A DNA stretch of 64,000 bases from Catelliglobosispora koreensis DSM 44566 (GCF_000379685.1 NZ_KB903292.1:124001-188000), one strand, 5' to 3'. Shown: positions 43,191 through 51,873, numbered from the stretch's first letter. The notes: generated from the sequence alone by a model not told the origin. Program-made: numbers and translations.

Positions 43191-43870
43191 CCTCGATCTT
43201 TCAGCGTGCCCTCGGCTCATCCTTTGACCGCCTGCACCCTCAGCTGCAAAAGCGCTTTGGCTTTAACGCCGGCGATGGCATCGCCTGCATCGGCACCGGT
43301 GTCATGGAAGACATCTGGCGGGGCAGAGCGTTCACGGTGCCTTTCCTCTACGCGGGCGCGACGCGCCACATCCTGTTCCCAGAGTCGGGAAAAGACGTTC
43401 CGTTCACGATCCGCAACTACGCCTACCGCGACCGGTTCGGCCGCGAGACCGTCACGGTCGTTCGCGCGTTTGACCTTCCGGGCCGGCCGCGCCGCCGGTT
43501 CGACGCCACGATGATTTACAGCGCGGCCCGGGGCAAAGTCGTGGACTATCTCGGCACGCATCAGCATCTCGCCGTGGACCTCGATTTGTCGGCTGATAAG
43601 CACGGCGGGCTATGGATTCGCACCGGCTCGCAGCGCTTTTACGAAGGCCCGCTTGGCTTCCGGATGCCGTCGCTGATGACCGGTGACGCCGTCGTGCGCG
43701 AGTGGTTTGACGAGGCGGCGCAACGATTCCGGATCGAAGTCAAAGTCTCGAATCAGCGCATCGGCTCCCTGTTCGGCTATCGGGGCAGCTTCACCTGTGC
43801 CTATGAGTCCGTCGCGGAGCGCTCCGTGCCGGCCGAAGTGAAGCCGGTGCGCGAGTGTGCCCGAGAATGA
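43187..43870 (+). CDS. DUF4166-family protein
   Basis: A 227-residue protein from GTG 43187, overlapping the previous stop (GTGA). It matches the DUF4166 layout: LGSSFDRLHPQLQKRFGF at the start, FTIRNYAYRDRFGRETV in the middle and FYEGPLGFRMP with the GYRGSF region at the end. The function of the family is not known. The order SRPBCC, DUF4166, TetR with 4-base overlaps suggests one unit. Confidence 0.85.
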   Translation: MTSIFQRALGSSFDRLHPQLQKRFGFNAGDGIACIGTGVMEDIWRGRAFTVPFLYAGATRHILFPESGKDVPFTIRNYAYRDRFGRETVTVVRAFDLPGRPRRRFDATMIYSAARGKVVDYLGTHQHLAVDLDLSADKHGGLWIRTGSQRFYEGPLGFRMPSLMTGDAVVREWFDEAAQRFRIEVKVSNQRIGSLFGYRGSFTCAYESVAERSVPAEVKPVRECARE

Positions 43871-44487
43871 AGCGCATGAACACCACCAAGCAGAAGCTGC
43901 TCGACGGCGCTCTCGAAGCCATCCGGGTGCATGGTGTCGCCGGGGTTTCCGCGCGGACGATCGCGGCGGCGGCCGGGGTCAACCAGGCGCTGGTGTTCTA
44001 CCACTTCGGCAGCGTCCATGAACTGCTCGCCGCCGCGTGCTCGGCTGGCACCGCGGCTCGGGTCGCCGCGTACAAAGAACGTCTCGAAGGCGTGAAGTCC
44101 TTGCGGGAGTTGCTCGACGTCGGCCGGGCTCTGCACGAAGAGGAACGGGAGCTGGGCAATGTGCGCGTGCTCGCCCAGCTCTTGGCCGGTGCGCAGGTGG
44201 ACAAAAAGCTAGCCGCGCCAACGGCTGACGCCCTCGCGCTGTGGAACGCTGAGATCGAGGTGACCCTGTCACGTGTGCTGACAGGCTCTCCTTTCGCTGA
44301 CTTCGCCGACGTGCGCGGACTGTCCCGGGCGATCTCGGCCGCCTTCATCGGCTTGGAACTCCACGAAGGCGTTGACCCCGAGGGAGCTCAGTCCGCACTG
44401 TCGGCCTTGGAGCAGCTGGCCGGCCTGCTCGAAATGGTGGACGACCTCGGGCCGATCGCGCGCAGCCGCTTGCGCGCCCGCCTTTAA
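43867..44487 (+). CDS. TetR-family transcriptional regulator
   Basis: A 206-residue regulator. N-terminal HTH: LLDGALEAIRVHGVAGVSAR, then TIAAAAGVNQALVFYHFGSV (about 26-45). The C-terminal ligand domain is unassigned. I start at ATG 43867, overlapping the DUF4166 stop by four bases. It ends convergently with the DUF4383 gene. Confidence 0.9.
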   Translation: MKRMNTTKQKLLDGALEAIRVHGVAGVSARTIAAAAGVNQALVFYHFGSVHELLAAACSAGTAARVAAYKERLEGVKSLRELLDVGRALHEEERELGNVRVLAQLLAGAQVDKKLAAPTADALALWNAEIEVTLSRVLTGSPFADFADVRGLSRAISAAFIGLELHEGVDPEGAQSALSALEQLAGLLEMVDDLGPIARSRLRARL

Positions 44488-44891
44488 CGGACCGTCTCGG
44501 TTTCCCTTCCGCTCAAGAGCCCGGCACCGATCATGGCGGCGGCCAGGATGAGGTGCAGCCAGTTATCCGCTGTGTTCAGCGGGACGAAGTTGGCGCCGGA
44601 ATCGTGGTCGATTAGCAACCCGTAGAGCCAGACCAGCGCGTAGATGACGCCACCGCCAAGCAGATAGGTCCGTGCCTGTGCCGCCGTGCGCGACATCGCC
44701 AGGCCCGCGATGCCAAACAACAGGTGAATGAGGTTGTGCAGGATCGAGACCTGGAAGATCCCGAGCAGCATGGCCTTGGACTCATGCCCAGCGAATCGCA
44801 TGGTGTCGTAGTTCGTGGTGATGCCCGGGATGAAGCCGAGGATTCCCACCAGCAAGAACCCAGCCCCGAACACTCTGGCAATTGTTCTCAT
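44484..44891 (-). CDS. DUF4383 membrane protein
   Basis: A 135-residue four-helix membrane protein. DUF4383 markers are visible: FGAGFLLVGILGFIPG near the start, then HNLIHLLFGIAGLAMSR and the NTADNWLHLILAAAM motif. It is divergent from the ArsR regulator with a TTGC/GCAA repeat region between. The function is unknown. Confidence 0.85.
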   Translation of the reverse strand: MRTIARVFGAGFLLVGILGFIPGITTNYDTMRFAGHESKAMLLGIFQVSILHNLIHLLFGIAGLAMSRTAAQARTYLLGGGVIYALVWLYGLLIDHDSGANFVPLNTADNWLHLILAAAMIGAGLLSGRETETVR

Positions 44892-44927
44892 ATCACCGCG
44901 ATTCCCACATTTAGACCTGCAAAAACA

Positions 44928-44950
44928 ATTGCGCAATATCTCTTGCACAA
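44928..44950. promoter_or_regulatory. Candidate ArsR-type operator
   Basis: ATTGCGCAAT (44928-44937) is a perfect palindrome, followed by a similar TTGCACAA (44943-44950), 14 bases centre to centre. It lies between the divergent DUF4383 and ArsR genes, 28 bases before the ArsR ATG. Confidence 0.4.
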
Positions 44951-44978
44951 CGTCTCTTGTGGATGTCATGATCAGTGC

Positions 44979-45545
44979 ATGGCACCTCGTCACCTCACCG
45001 ATCCGTCAGCTCTGGCCGCCTTGGCCCATCCGCTGCGGCGCCGGCTCATGGACATGCTCCGGGTCTACGGCCCTGCCACCGCCAGCACGCTCGCCGAACG
45101 CACCGGGCAGGCGGTGGCCAATATCAGCCACCACCTTCGGGTACTAGGTGCGGCCGACATGATCGAAGAAGCGCCGGAGCTGGCGCGAGACAAGCGGGAG
45201 AGGTGGTGGCGGATCGTCACCACGAGCGTCCGGTGGTCTTCCACCGATTTCAAAGACGATCCCGCCGGGGCACTTGTGGCCGATGAAGCCCAGAAAGTCA
45301 TCTTCGACCAGCACACCTCGCTGGCGAAGGCGTGGTTCGCGGCCACCCCGGCGGAAAAGCAAGGCTGGGAAGACAGTTCGTTCACCGCTGACAAGTGGAT
45401 GCGGCTCACGCCTGAGGAACTGGCTCAGGTGAGCCGGGACATCATCGCCGTCCTCGACAAGTGGGGAAACCGGGAGCTTCCTGACGATGGCGCTGAGCGC
45501 AGTCCGGTCCTGGTCTTCACCTACGGATTGCCGGCCCAGCCATGA
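44979..45545 (+). CDS. ArsR/HTH_20-type regulator
   Basis: A 188-residue winged-helix regulator: LTDPSALAALAHPLRRRLMD, then the HTH TASTLAERTGQAVANISHHL (about 31-50) and a longer C-terminal domain. No CxC metal site is seen, so it is not a classical metal sensor. It overlaps the MFS gene by four bases (ATGA) and probably regulates that transporter. Confidence 0.88.
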   Translation: MAPRHLTDPSALAALAHPLRRRLMDMLRVYGPATASTLAERTGQAVANISHHLRVLGAADMIEEAPELARDKRERWWRIVTTSVRWSSTDFKDDPAGALVADEAQKVIFDQHTSLAKAWFAATPAEKQGWEDSSFTADKWMRLTPEELAQVSRDIIAVLDKWGNRELPDDGAERSPVLVFTYGLPAQP

Positions 45546-46756
45546 CCATCGACTTTCGCTGGCTCTGGCTCGGGGAAACGACGAGCAAACTGGGCAGCAG
45601 CATCAGCAGTGTGGCGATTCCCCTTGTCGCCGTTACGGTTCTCAACGCCAGCACGTTCGAAGTCGGTATGCTGACGGCGGCCTCATGGCTGCCCTGGTTG
45701 CTTGTCGGCCTGCCCGCCGGGGCTTGGGTCGACCGGCTGCGCCGCCGCCCGCTCATGCTGGCGTGCAACGCCGCCTCGGCCTTGTTACTGCTTTTCGTTC
45801 CCATCGCGGCGGTCGCCGGTTTCCTGACCGTCGGGCTGTTGCTAGCGGTCGCTTTGCTGATGGGCACGGCGAACGTGTTCTTCCAGACGGCCTATCAGGT
45901 CTTCATCCCGGCGCTACTGTCCAAAGAGGAGCTTCCCAAAGGCAACGCCAAGCTGCAGGGCAGTGAATCGGCGGCGCACGTCGCCGGGCCAGGTTTGGCA
46001 GGCCTTATCGCCCAGTCCGCTGGCGCCCTCGGCGGTCTGATCGCTGATGCCGCAAGCTTTGTCATCTCAACGGTCTGCCTGCTGCGCATCCGCGGCGGTG
46101 AAGCGGCGATCGAGCCACGCGAACTGAACCTGCGCCGCGATATCAAGGAAGGCTGGAGTTTCCTCGCCCGCGACCCCTATCTGCGGGTGTTCACGGTCGG
46201 CGGAGCGCTGAGCAACTTGGTGCTAACGGGATATCAGACGATCCTGGTCGTATTCCTTATCCGTGAAGTGGGCGTCACGCCCGGCGGCGTGGGTGCGCTA
46301 CTCATGTCGATGAGCGTCGGTGGTGTCCTGGGTGCCATGAGCGCCAGCCGCATCACCGCACGCTTCGGCACGTCGCACGGCATGCTCCTCACGCTCTTCC
46401 TGACGTCACCCTTCGCGATCCTCATCCCGCTCACCGGGCAGGGCTGGCGGCTCGGTTTCGTCATCGCCGGTGGGTTCATGGTCGGCGCGGGAGTTGTCGT
46501 CAACAACATCATCCGCAGCAGCTTCCGCCAGTCCTATGTGCCGCGGGAAATGCTCGGACGGGTGACGGTGAGCATGATGTTTCTCAACTTCGGGACGATT
46601 CCGCTCGGTGGGCTGATCGGTGGCTTCCTGGGTGAGGCGGTCGGTGTGCGGCCGACACTGTGGATCATGACCACCGCCGTGGCGATGGCACCGCTGGTGC
46701 TCCTGCTCGGGCCGATGCGCACAGGACGGGACCTGCCCGTTACGGCTCTTCCATGA
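45542..46756 (+). CDS. MFS transporter (MFS_3/enterobactin-exporter-like)
   Basis: A 404-residue major facilitator with about 12 hydrophobic helices. It begins RWLWLGETTSKLGSSISSVA, with the GAWVDRLRRRP loop of motif A type between helices 2 and 3, and LPKGNAKLQGSESAAHVAGP before helix 5, features of the MFS_3 family. It follows the ArsR-type regulator. Probably a drug or metabolite exporter; no substrate can be read. Confidence 0.9.
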   Translation: MTIDFRWLWLGETTSKLGSSISSVAIPLVAVTVLNASTFEVGMLTAASWLPWLLVGLPAGAWVDRLRRRPLMLACNAASALLLLFVPIAAVAGFLTVGLLLAVALLMGTANVFFQTAYQVFIPALLSKEELPKGNAKLQGSESAAHVAGPGLAGLIAQSAGALGGLIADAASFVISTVCLLRIRGGEAAIEPRELNLRRDIKEGWSFLARDPYLRVFTVGGALSNLVLTGYQTILVVFLIREVGVTPGGVGALLMSMSVGGVLGAMSASRITARFGTSHGMLLTLFLTSPFAILIPLTGQGWRLGFVIAGGFMVGAGVVVNNIIRSSFRQSYVPREMLGRVTVSMMFLNFGTIPLGGLIGGFLGEAVGVRPTLWIMTTAVAMAPLVLLLGPMRTGRDLPVTALP

Positions 46757-47183
46757 GTTCGGTCTGCGCGATGTTGGCGAAAGTGGCCTCGACATAAGGT
46801 TTCACGGACTTCACGGGGCCGAGTAAGTGAGCGATCAGCAGCGGGGCGTTGAAGGACAAGGACTCCGGCGCGGGACGGGCGACCTCTTCGTGGTCGTCAG
46901 GGTGAATTCCCAGTGCCCCAGCCAAAACGATGAGCAACGTGTGCGGATCGGTCTCGGGAAGCCAGCTCGCCGCGCCGCGAACGGTTTCCTCAAGAACCGA
47001 CTTGATGTCATCACTGTCGAGCCCATCCGGATGCTGTTGCTCCAGAAGCAATCTGAGCACGCCGCCCAGGACCTTTCCGGTCTGGGCGGCGTCCAGCTTG
47101 GACAGTTCGCCAACGGCTTCGGTGAGCCCGTCGGCGTCTTCGGCTCGCGCGGCGGCTGCCGCCGCCTCGATCGCCTTTGTCAT
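46740..47183 (-). CDS. Conserved hypothetical protein
   Basis: A 147-residue soluble protein, Ala/Leu-rich and helical, with DPHTLLIVLAGALGIHPDD and a terminal LIAHLLGPVKSVKPYVEATF. I do not recognise a family. I start at ATG 47183, which is six bases from the upstream sigma-factor stop and has AAGG before it. It is probably in one transcript with the sigma factor; its 3' end overlaps the MFS gene tail to tail by 17 bases. Confidence 0.65.
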   Translation of the reverse strand: MTKAIEAAAAAARAEDADGLTEAVGELSKLDAAQTGKVLGGVLRLLLEQQHPDGLDSDDIKSVLEETVRGAASWLPETDPHTLLIVLAGALGIHPDDHEEVARPAPESLSFNAPLLIAHLLGPVKSVKPYVEATFANIAQTELMEEP

Positions 47184-47188
47184 GTTCC

Positions 47189-48055
47189 TTATGACAGCTG
47201 CCACTCAAGCTCCTTGAGGTGCTGTGGATCGGCGATCGCGTCGATGCCAACGACCTTGCCGTCGGCGACCGTAAACGTGAGTGCGATGAAGGCCTTGCCG
47301 CTCGGCGTCTGAACCATGGCGCCGAACGTGCCGTCGATGAGCGCGAGATGAGCCGCCTCGGCCCGGCCATTGAAACTGCCCGCCACGGCCATCGCACCGC
47401 GCATCTCGCTCGGGCCGCCAAGTTTGACCGCGGTCGCGTCACCGCGAAAGACCACATTGGGGTCGAGCAGGCTTAGCAGAGCGGCAAAGTCCCCGTGACG
47501 GGAAGCATTGAGGAAGGCGTCGACCACTTGCCGTTGCAGGGAAAGATTGCCGTCGGGCGCCGGTTCTGACCCCTGCACGCGGCGGCGGGCGCGGCTAGCC
47601 AGCTGGCGCGTAGCGGCGGGGGACCGGTCGAGGATAACCGCGATCTCCTCGAACGAGACGGCGAACAGGTCGTGCAGGACGAAGGCGAGACGTTCCGCCG
47701 GGGCAAGGGTTTCCAGCACCACCATCAACGCTGGGCCCATAGTGTCAGCCAGCAGTGCCTCGCGCTCGGGATCGAGGCCGCCGTCATATGTGGGCTCGGG
47801 CTGGTCATCGCCGGCCAGATCCTCGCGCCGGGACTTGCGGGACCTGAGCATGTCAAGACAAACCCGGGAAACGGCTGTAGTCAGCCAGCCGCCGAGATTG
47901 TCCACCTCGCTGGAATCCGTTCGGCTGAGCCGGATCCAGGTCTCCTGAACGGCGTCTTCCGCCTCGTTCATCGACCCGAGCATCCGGTAGGCCACGGCGC
48001 GGAGGTGGGCGCGATTCTCCTCGAATCGCTGCGCGAGCCACTGCTTGTCGTCCAT
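47189..48055 (-). CDS. ECF41-type sigma factor (SigJ-like)
   Basis: A 288-residue sigma factor. Region 2 reads YRMLGSMNEAEDAVQETWIR and region 4 contains VSFEEIAVILDRSPAATRQL. It carries an extra C-terminal SnoaL-like domain of about 100 residues (FLNASRHGDFAALLSLLDPN) that ends IADPQHLKEL. ECF41 factors use this extension in place of a separate anti-sigma factor. A COE (carboxymuconolactone decarboxylase/oxidoreductase) gene, usual beside ECF41, is not seen here; the partner downstream is a hypothetical protein. Confidence 0.92.
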   Translation of the reverse strand: MDDKQWLAQRFEENRAHLRAVAYRMLGSMNEAEDAVQETWIRLSRTDSSEVDNLGGWLTTAVSRVCLDMLRSRKSRREDLAGDDQPEPTYDGGLDPEREALLADTMGPALMVVLETLAPAERLAFVLHDLFAVSFEEIAVILDRSPAATRQLASRARRRVQGSEPAPDGNLSLQRQVVDAFLNASRHGDFAALLSLLDPNVVFRGDATAVKLGGPSEMRGAMAVAGSFNGRAEAAHLALIDGTFGAMVQTPSGKAFIALTFTVADGKVVGIDAIADPQHLKELEWQLS

Positions 48056-48084
48056 CAGCCGGATCTTAGCCGCACAATGGGACA

Positions 48085-48582
48085 GTGAACTTCGACGTCG
48101 ACACGGTCATCACCATCCTGTGTGGGATCGGAATCCTGTGCGGCATTCTCGGCACCATCATTCCGGTGCTGCCAGGGGTCCTGCTCTGCTGGGCCAGCGT
48201 CTTGGTGTGGGCCATCTTTGCTGGTGATGGCTGGGGCAGATGGGTGGTGCTCGGCATCGCCACCATGATCGCGCTGATCGGTGTCCTTGTTCAGTACGCC
48301 TGGCCCGGCAAGCGGATGAAGGAAGCCGGCGTTCCTAACCGCACGCTCATCATCGGTGGCCTGTGCGGCATCGTTGGCTTCTTCGTGTTGCCGTTTCTTG
48401 GCTTGCCCATCGGCTTCGTGCTCGGCGTTTGGCTGGCAGAGCAGATTCGCTTGCAAGCGGCCGGCCCAGCCTGGGCGTCGACGAAGCACGCCCTGAAAGC
48501 GGCCGGCCTCTACCTGCTCATCGAGCTGGCTTCAGCCCTGACGATCGCCACCGTTTGGGTCGCTGGACTCGTCTTCGCTTAG
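48085..48582 (+). CDS. DUF456 membrane protein
   Basis: A 165-residue membrane protein with about five hydrophobic helices. It shows the DUF456 pattern ILGTIIPVLPGVLLCWASVL early, and GFFVLPFLGLPIGFVLGVWL later. It starts at GTG 48085, 29 bases from the divergent sigma factor. Function unknown. Confidence 0.85.
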   Translation: MNFDVDTVITILCGIGILCGILGTIIPVLPGVLLCWASVLVWAIFAGDGWGRWVVLGIATMIALIGVLVQYAWPGKRMKEAGVPNRTLIIGGLCGIVGFFVLPFLGLPIGFVLGVWLAEQIRLQAAGPAWASTKHALKAAGLYLLIELASALTIATVWVAGLVFA

Positions 48583-48616
48583 GCCAGCGCCGCGCTGATC
48601 GGTTACTCTGCGCGCT

Positions 48617-49042
48617 GTGACGGACGTGCCTGAGAAGCAGAGCAACCCCAGCAAAATCTGGCTCATCGCGGCAGCTGTGGCAGCGGTCGCTTTCGTGGTG
48701 TGTTTGGCGTGCGGGATTTTCGCCTACCAGAAATGGTTCAAGGCAGACGCAGAGGATGTCGCCGCCACTTACCTTGCCGCGGTGAAGGACAAGGATGCCG
48801 CGGAGATGCGCGAACATACCTGTGCGAGCAAACGTGATGAGATCGACGAACAGGACATGAAGGACGACGAGGACCGGTTGCTCGACTGGAAGATCTTGTC
48901 CACGAAGGAACACGACAGCTCCGCGAACGTCACGGCCGAGATCACGGCGACGGACAACGGTAAGACCAGGACGAGCAACGTCACTATCACCCTCGTCAAA
49001 GAAGACGGCGACTGGAAGGTCTGTACCTTCCGCGCCAGCTAG
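48617..49042 (+). CDS. Membrane-anchored NTF2-like protein (DUF4878 type)
   Basis: A 141-residue protein with one N-terminal helix (KIWLIAAAVAAVAFVVCLAC) and a small extracytoplasmic domain (DVAATYLAAVKDKDAAEMRE ... LVKEDGDWKVCTF) like DUF4878/lumazine-binding NTF2-fold proteins. It is 34 bases after DUF456. The GTG at 48617 is the start. Function unknown. Confidence 0.75.
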   Translation: MTDVPEKQSNPSKIWLIAAAVAAVAFVVCLACGIFAYQKWFKADAEDVAATYLAAVKDKDAAEMREHTCASKRDEIDEQDMKDDEDRLLDWKILSTKEHDSSANVTAEITATDNGKTRTSNVTITLVKEDGDWKVCTFRAS

Positions 49043-49105
49043 CGGTTACTTAATGTCGCTTGTGGACTACGGATGAGTGTCCGGCTGGACGCCGCCCCGT
49101 AAGCC

Positions 49106-49130
49106 GTTTAGGTTACGGACTTTGGGGTAT
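49106..49130 (+). promoter_or_regulatory. Sigma-B/F-type stress promoter
   Basis: GTTT (49106-49109), 15 bases, then GGGTAT (49125-49130). It matches the GNNT-N14-16-GGGTA(T/C) promoter pattern of streptomycete sigma-B and related mycobacterial sigma-F. It is 40 bases before the MEDS-STAS ATG. Confidence 0.6.
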
Positions 49131-49169
49131 GGGCATGTCGGAAACCGGGCTGGATATTGGGGGCCATCG

Positions 49170-50030
49170 ATGGCGGATGCGGTGACAGTCGATCAGCTTG
49201 ATCTCGGAGATCATGCGTGTTTGACGTTTACCGACCCTGACGAGCGAGTCGACCTGGTGGCGGAATTCGTCGCGGATGGCCTCGAACGCGGGCAGCGTGT
49301 GGTGTGCTTCACCGACTCACAGCCTGATGGGCTGATGAAGGAACTCGCGATACGCGACATCGCGGCGACCGTCGCGGTCGGGCGGGGGCAACTCGCCATC
49401 CACGACATCGGCGAGAAGCTACTCGCCACAGGCGTCGTGAGCGCGGGCGAGATGATCTCGGCGGTGCGCGCCGAAGTGGATACCGCGAAAACGAACGGCT
49501 TCACGGCTGTGCGAATCGCCGCGGACATGTGCTGGGCCATCAAGCCCATGGCCGCGGCCGAGCAGCTGATCGCCTTTGAGCGGGAGGCCGCGGCCCTCTT
49601 CGACGGCGGCCAGCTGATGCTGTTTTGCCAATATGATCGCGACTCCTTCGACCCGGTCACTTTGGCACAGGCAGCCGAAACACATCCCAAAGCGGTTGCC
49701 GCACTGGCCTATCACGACACTGCCTTGCTGCGGATCTGCCGTCAGCATCGCCCGCCGGGCATTCGCATCTCGGGCGAGCTGGATTACACCAACCTGGATC
49801 CGTTACAGCAGGCGATAGCCGAAGCACTGCGGCTGGACAAAACCATCTACGTCAACCTGGCGAAGTTGCACTTCATAGACATCACCGCCGCCACGGTCAT
49901 CGCCCGCGCGGCGATGTCACTGCCACTGGGCCGGGAGATGGTGATCCTGTGCAGCCGAGAGGCAGCGGTTGTCTTCAAAAGCATTGGGGCAGCACAGCTT
50001 CCCCAAGTGCGAATGCAGAGCTTGCCATGA
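49170..50030 (+). CDS. MEDS-domain sensor fused to STAS domain
   Basis: A 286-residue protein. The N-terminal MEDS/DcmR-sensory domain (about 1-190) has DLGDHACLTFTDPDERVDLV, GLERGQRVVCFTD, AADMCWAI and the FCQYDRDSF motif. The C-terminal STAS domain (about 200-286) has IRISGELDYTNLDPLQQAI and NLAKLHFIDITAATVIARA. At the STAS phosphorylation site, where anti-anti-sigma factors have Asp-Ser, it has Asp-Ile-Thr. It overlaps an RsbW-like kinase gene (ATGA), so it probably is the sensory input to that kinase. I start at ATG 49170 behind GGGGG. Confidence 0.88.
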   Translation: MADAVTVDQLDLGDHACLTFTDPDERVDLVAEFVADGLERGQRVVCFTDSQPDGLMKELAIRDIAATVAVGRGQLAIHDIGEKLLATGVVSAGEMISAVRAEVDTAKTNGFTAVRIAADMCWAIKPMAAAEQLIAFEREAAALFDGGQLMLFCQYDRDSFDPVTLAQAAETHPKAVAALAYHDTALLRICRQHRPPGIRISGELDYTNLDPLQQAIAEALRLDKTIYVNLAKLHFIDITAATVIARAAMSLPLGREMVILCSREAAVVFKSIGAAQLPQVRMQSLP

Positions 50031-50452
50031 AACGCGATCAAAGTTCCCGTGGGATTCCGGCTCCCGCCGCGACAGGTCTCACCGTCCGGTTCGATCGCAC
50101 CAACCTCTATGAGCTCCGTTCCTCCGTCGCGGCGCACGCTTCTGAATTGGGCATCGGCCACGAGCGCCTCACCCAGCTGCTCGTCGTCGCGACAGAGCTA
50201 GCCACTAACGCGGTCCGCCATGGCGGCGGGCGAGGCGAGCTACATCTCTGGGCAGCCGACGGCGCGCTGCACTGCCAAGTGCGTGACCGTGGCCGCGGCA
50301 TCACCGACCTGGAAAACGCTGGACGAGAGCGAACGCCCATCACCGGGGACGGCAGCCGCGGACTCTGGGTGGTGCGCGAGTTCAGCGACAGCGTCCACCT
50401 CGCGAACACCTCACCGGGCCTGACCGTGACCGCGAGCTTCGACCTGCCGTGA
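50027..50452 (+). CDS. RsbW-like histidine-kinase-fold ATPase (anti-sigma kinase)
   Basis: A 141-residue protein of the HATPase_c_2 family. The N box is TELATNAVRHGGG, the G1 box is RDRGRGI, and the G2 region is GSRGLWVVREF. Such proteins bind sigma factors or phosphorylate STAS partners. Its gene overlaps the MEDS-STAS gene on one side and an acetyltransferase-like gene on the other (GTGA). A sigma-B/F-like promoter upstream of the pair supports a partner-switching stress role. Confidence 0.87.
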   Translation: MKRDQSSRGIPAPAATGLTVRFDRTNLYELRSSVAAHASELGIGHERLTQLLVVATELATNAVRHGGGRGELHLWAADGALHCQVRDRGRGITDLENAGRERTPITGDGSRGLWVVREFSDSVHLANTSPGLTVTASFDLP

Positions 50453-51228
50453 CTTGGCATACATCAGCTGACGTGCACAGCTTTCTCGCCGTAGCGGGCG
50501 ATTTCCTTGGGGCACATCCGGTTGAGCACACCGCTCTGCTGACAGAAGCGGCCTACCTACAGGCCAGACCGTCGGTCGCGCCAGACCAGTTGTACGGCTG
50601 GTGGCTAGATCCGTCGGGTGCGGTGACCGGTGCGTTTCTTCAAGCCCCCGCGCATCCGCCGATCCTTTCTCTCGTGCCACCTTCGGCGATTTCAGAGCTG
50701 CCGGGGGTTCTTGGTTCCGTGGAGGCGATCGGTGTCGATGGACGCTTCGCCGACGCGGTCGCCGGGGCACTGGAGTTGCGTGAGCGTTCCCGCATCACGC
50801 TTTACCGGCTCGCCGAGTTCGTCCCGCCCACGTATCCGCCCGGTCAGGCGCGAGTCGCTGTGGCGGCCGACCGTGAGCTGCTGCTGTCGTGGTTTCACGC
50901 GTTGATGGCCGCCTACCCGGGTGATCCGAGCGAGGCCGCTTACGTGGTCGACGATCCGCTCACCTACGGCGGGATAACGCTGTGGGAACGCGACGGCACA
51001 CCGGTCGCGATGGCTGGCCGCAGCAGACTTGCCGCCGGAATGGTCCGCCTGAGCGCTGTCTACGCTCCCGCTGACAGCGCTCACGCCGAGGCGGCTTTCG
51101 CCGCCGCCACCTCGGCCGCCGCATCCCTCGCTGAGCATGTCTTGGTGTTCGGTTCCACCGAAGACAGCCAGTCCGGTGAGCTCGGCTACAAACCAGTGCT
51201 CGACCGTGTCATGCTCGCCCGGCCTTAG
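50449..51228 (+). CDS. GNAT-like acetyltransferase domain protein
   Basis: A 259-residue protein from GTG 50449. It has the two-part GNAT arrangement often seen in actinobacteria. The second half has VVDDPLTYGGITLWERDGTP, a beta-strand pattern with VRLSAVYAP and HVLVFGSTEDSQSGELGYKP, but a clear R/Q-x-x-G-x-G/A acetyl-CoA loop is not obvious. The activity is therefore uncertain. It is co-translated with the RsbW-like gene. Confidence 0.65.
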   Translation: MTWHTSADVHSFLAVAGDFLGAHPVEHTALLTEAAYLQARPSVAPDQLYGWWLDPSGAVTGAFLQAPAHPPILSLVPPSAISELPGVLGSVEAIGVDGRFADAVAGALELRERSRITLYRLAEFVPPTYPPGQARVAVAADRELLLSWFHALMAAYPGDPSEAAYVVDDPLTYGGITLWERDGTPVAMAGRSRLAAGMVRLSAVYAPADSAHAEAAFAAATSAAASLAEHVLVFGSTEDSQSGELGYKPVLDRVMLARP

Positions 51229-51347
51229 CGCCCGTCTTGGGCTTAGAATCCGAATTTTTGTTAGCGTTTGTCACATTTACGGCGCCGGAGGGATACCGAT
51301 TGGAGATCCCTGCTGGGGCCGTGCTAAGGTTTCTCCCGTTGCCACGA

Positions 51348-51420
51348 GCGCCGCTAGCTCAACTGGCAGAGCAGCGGACTCTTAATCCGCGGGTTCGGGG
51401 TTCGAGTCCCTGGCGGCGCA
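51348..51420 (+). tRNA. tRNA-Lys (anticodon CUU)
   Basis: Acceptor GCGCCGC/GCGGCGC with discriminator A, D-arm AGCTCAACTGGCAGAGCA, anticodon stem GCGGA/TCCGC around CTCTTAA (anticodon CTT), T-arm GGGGTTCGAGTCCCT. CCA not encoded. Confidence 0.96.
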
Positions 51421-51431
51421 CTTTCCAGATT

Positions 51432-51463
51432 TCCCCAAACGTCAACAGACGTGCGGGGATTTT
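51432..51463 (+). terminator. Terminator after tRNA-Lys
   Basis: TCCCCAAACGT (51432-51442) pairs with ACGTGCGGGGA (51449-51459) with a small internal mismatch, followed by TTTT. It ends the tRNA transcript. The following 51464-51657 shows no gene. Confidence 0.75.
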
Positions 51464-51657
51464 CTTTGCCCGCCTTTGGAAGCGGTCCACAGTGGACACC
51501 GCCGTTTTGCGCCCGGGACACGCACGCGAGCGTAAACTGAGGGTGACATTCGCACCTGGCGCCCGGCGCCGAATGGGCGGTTTGGCCGCTGCCGGAGCCC
51601 GGCGCCTGGGTGGCGCTTTCGCCCCACACGGGGCCGATCGTCTAAGCGGTGATGTTC

Positions 51658-51873
51658 ATGTCCACCTCAGCGAAAAGCAAACAGGAAACAGCCAGTCGCA
51701 ACGCCACCAAGCCGCCGCGGGCGGGTAAGCGAAACGACCCGCCGGTCAACCTCGGAGTCCCGTGCAAGGTCAAAACCTGTACCTGTCAGCAGCTGAAGTT
51801 CCCGCTGGTTCAGGGCAGGTGCGGAAATGCGAGCTGCCGGCACGCTGCGGGTTCGCACCGCCTTCCAACTTAA
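51658..51873 (+). CDS. Small Cys-rich, possible zinc-ribbon protein
   Basis: A 71-residue protein, basic at the start (SAKSKQETASRNATKPPRAG). The second half holds CKVKTCTC, then CGNASC and HAAGSH, a C-x4-C-x-C ... C-x3-C-x-H spacing that looks like a small zinc-binding module. No family is recognised. Starts at 51652 or GTG 51649 are also open. A hairpin 18 bases after its stop agrees with an expressed gene. Confidence 0.5.
   Translation: MSTSAKSKQETASRNATKPPRAGKRNDPPVNLGVPCKVKTCTCQQLKFPLVQGRCGNASCRHAAGSHRLPT

Noticed and set aside
51237-51728. Open frame running through tRNA-Lys
   Set aside because: Its middle is the tRNA and its terminator, and both ends read as low-complexity residues.
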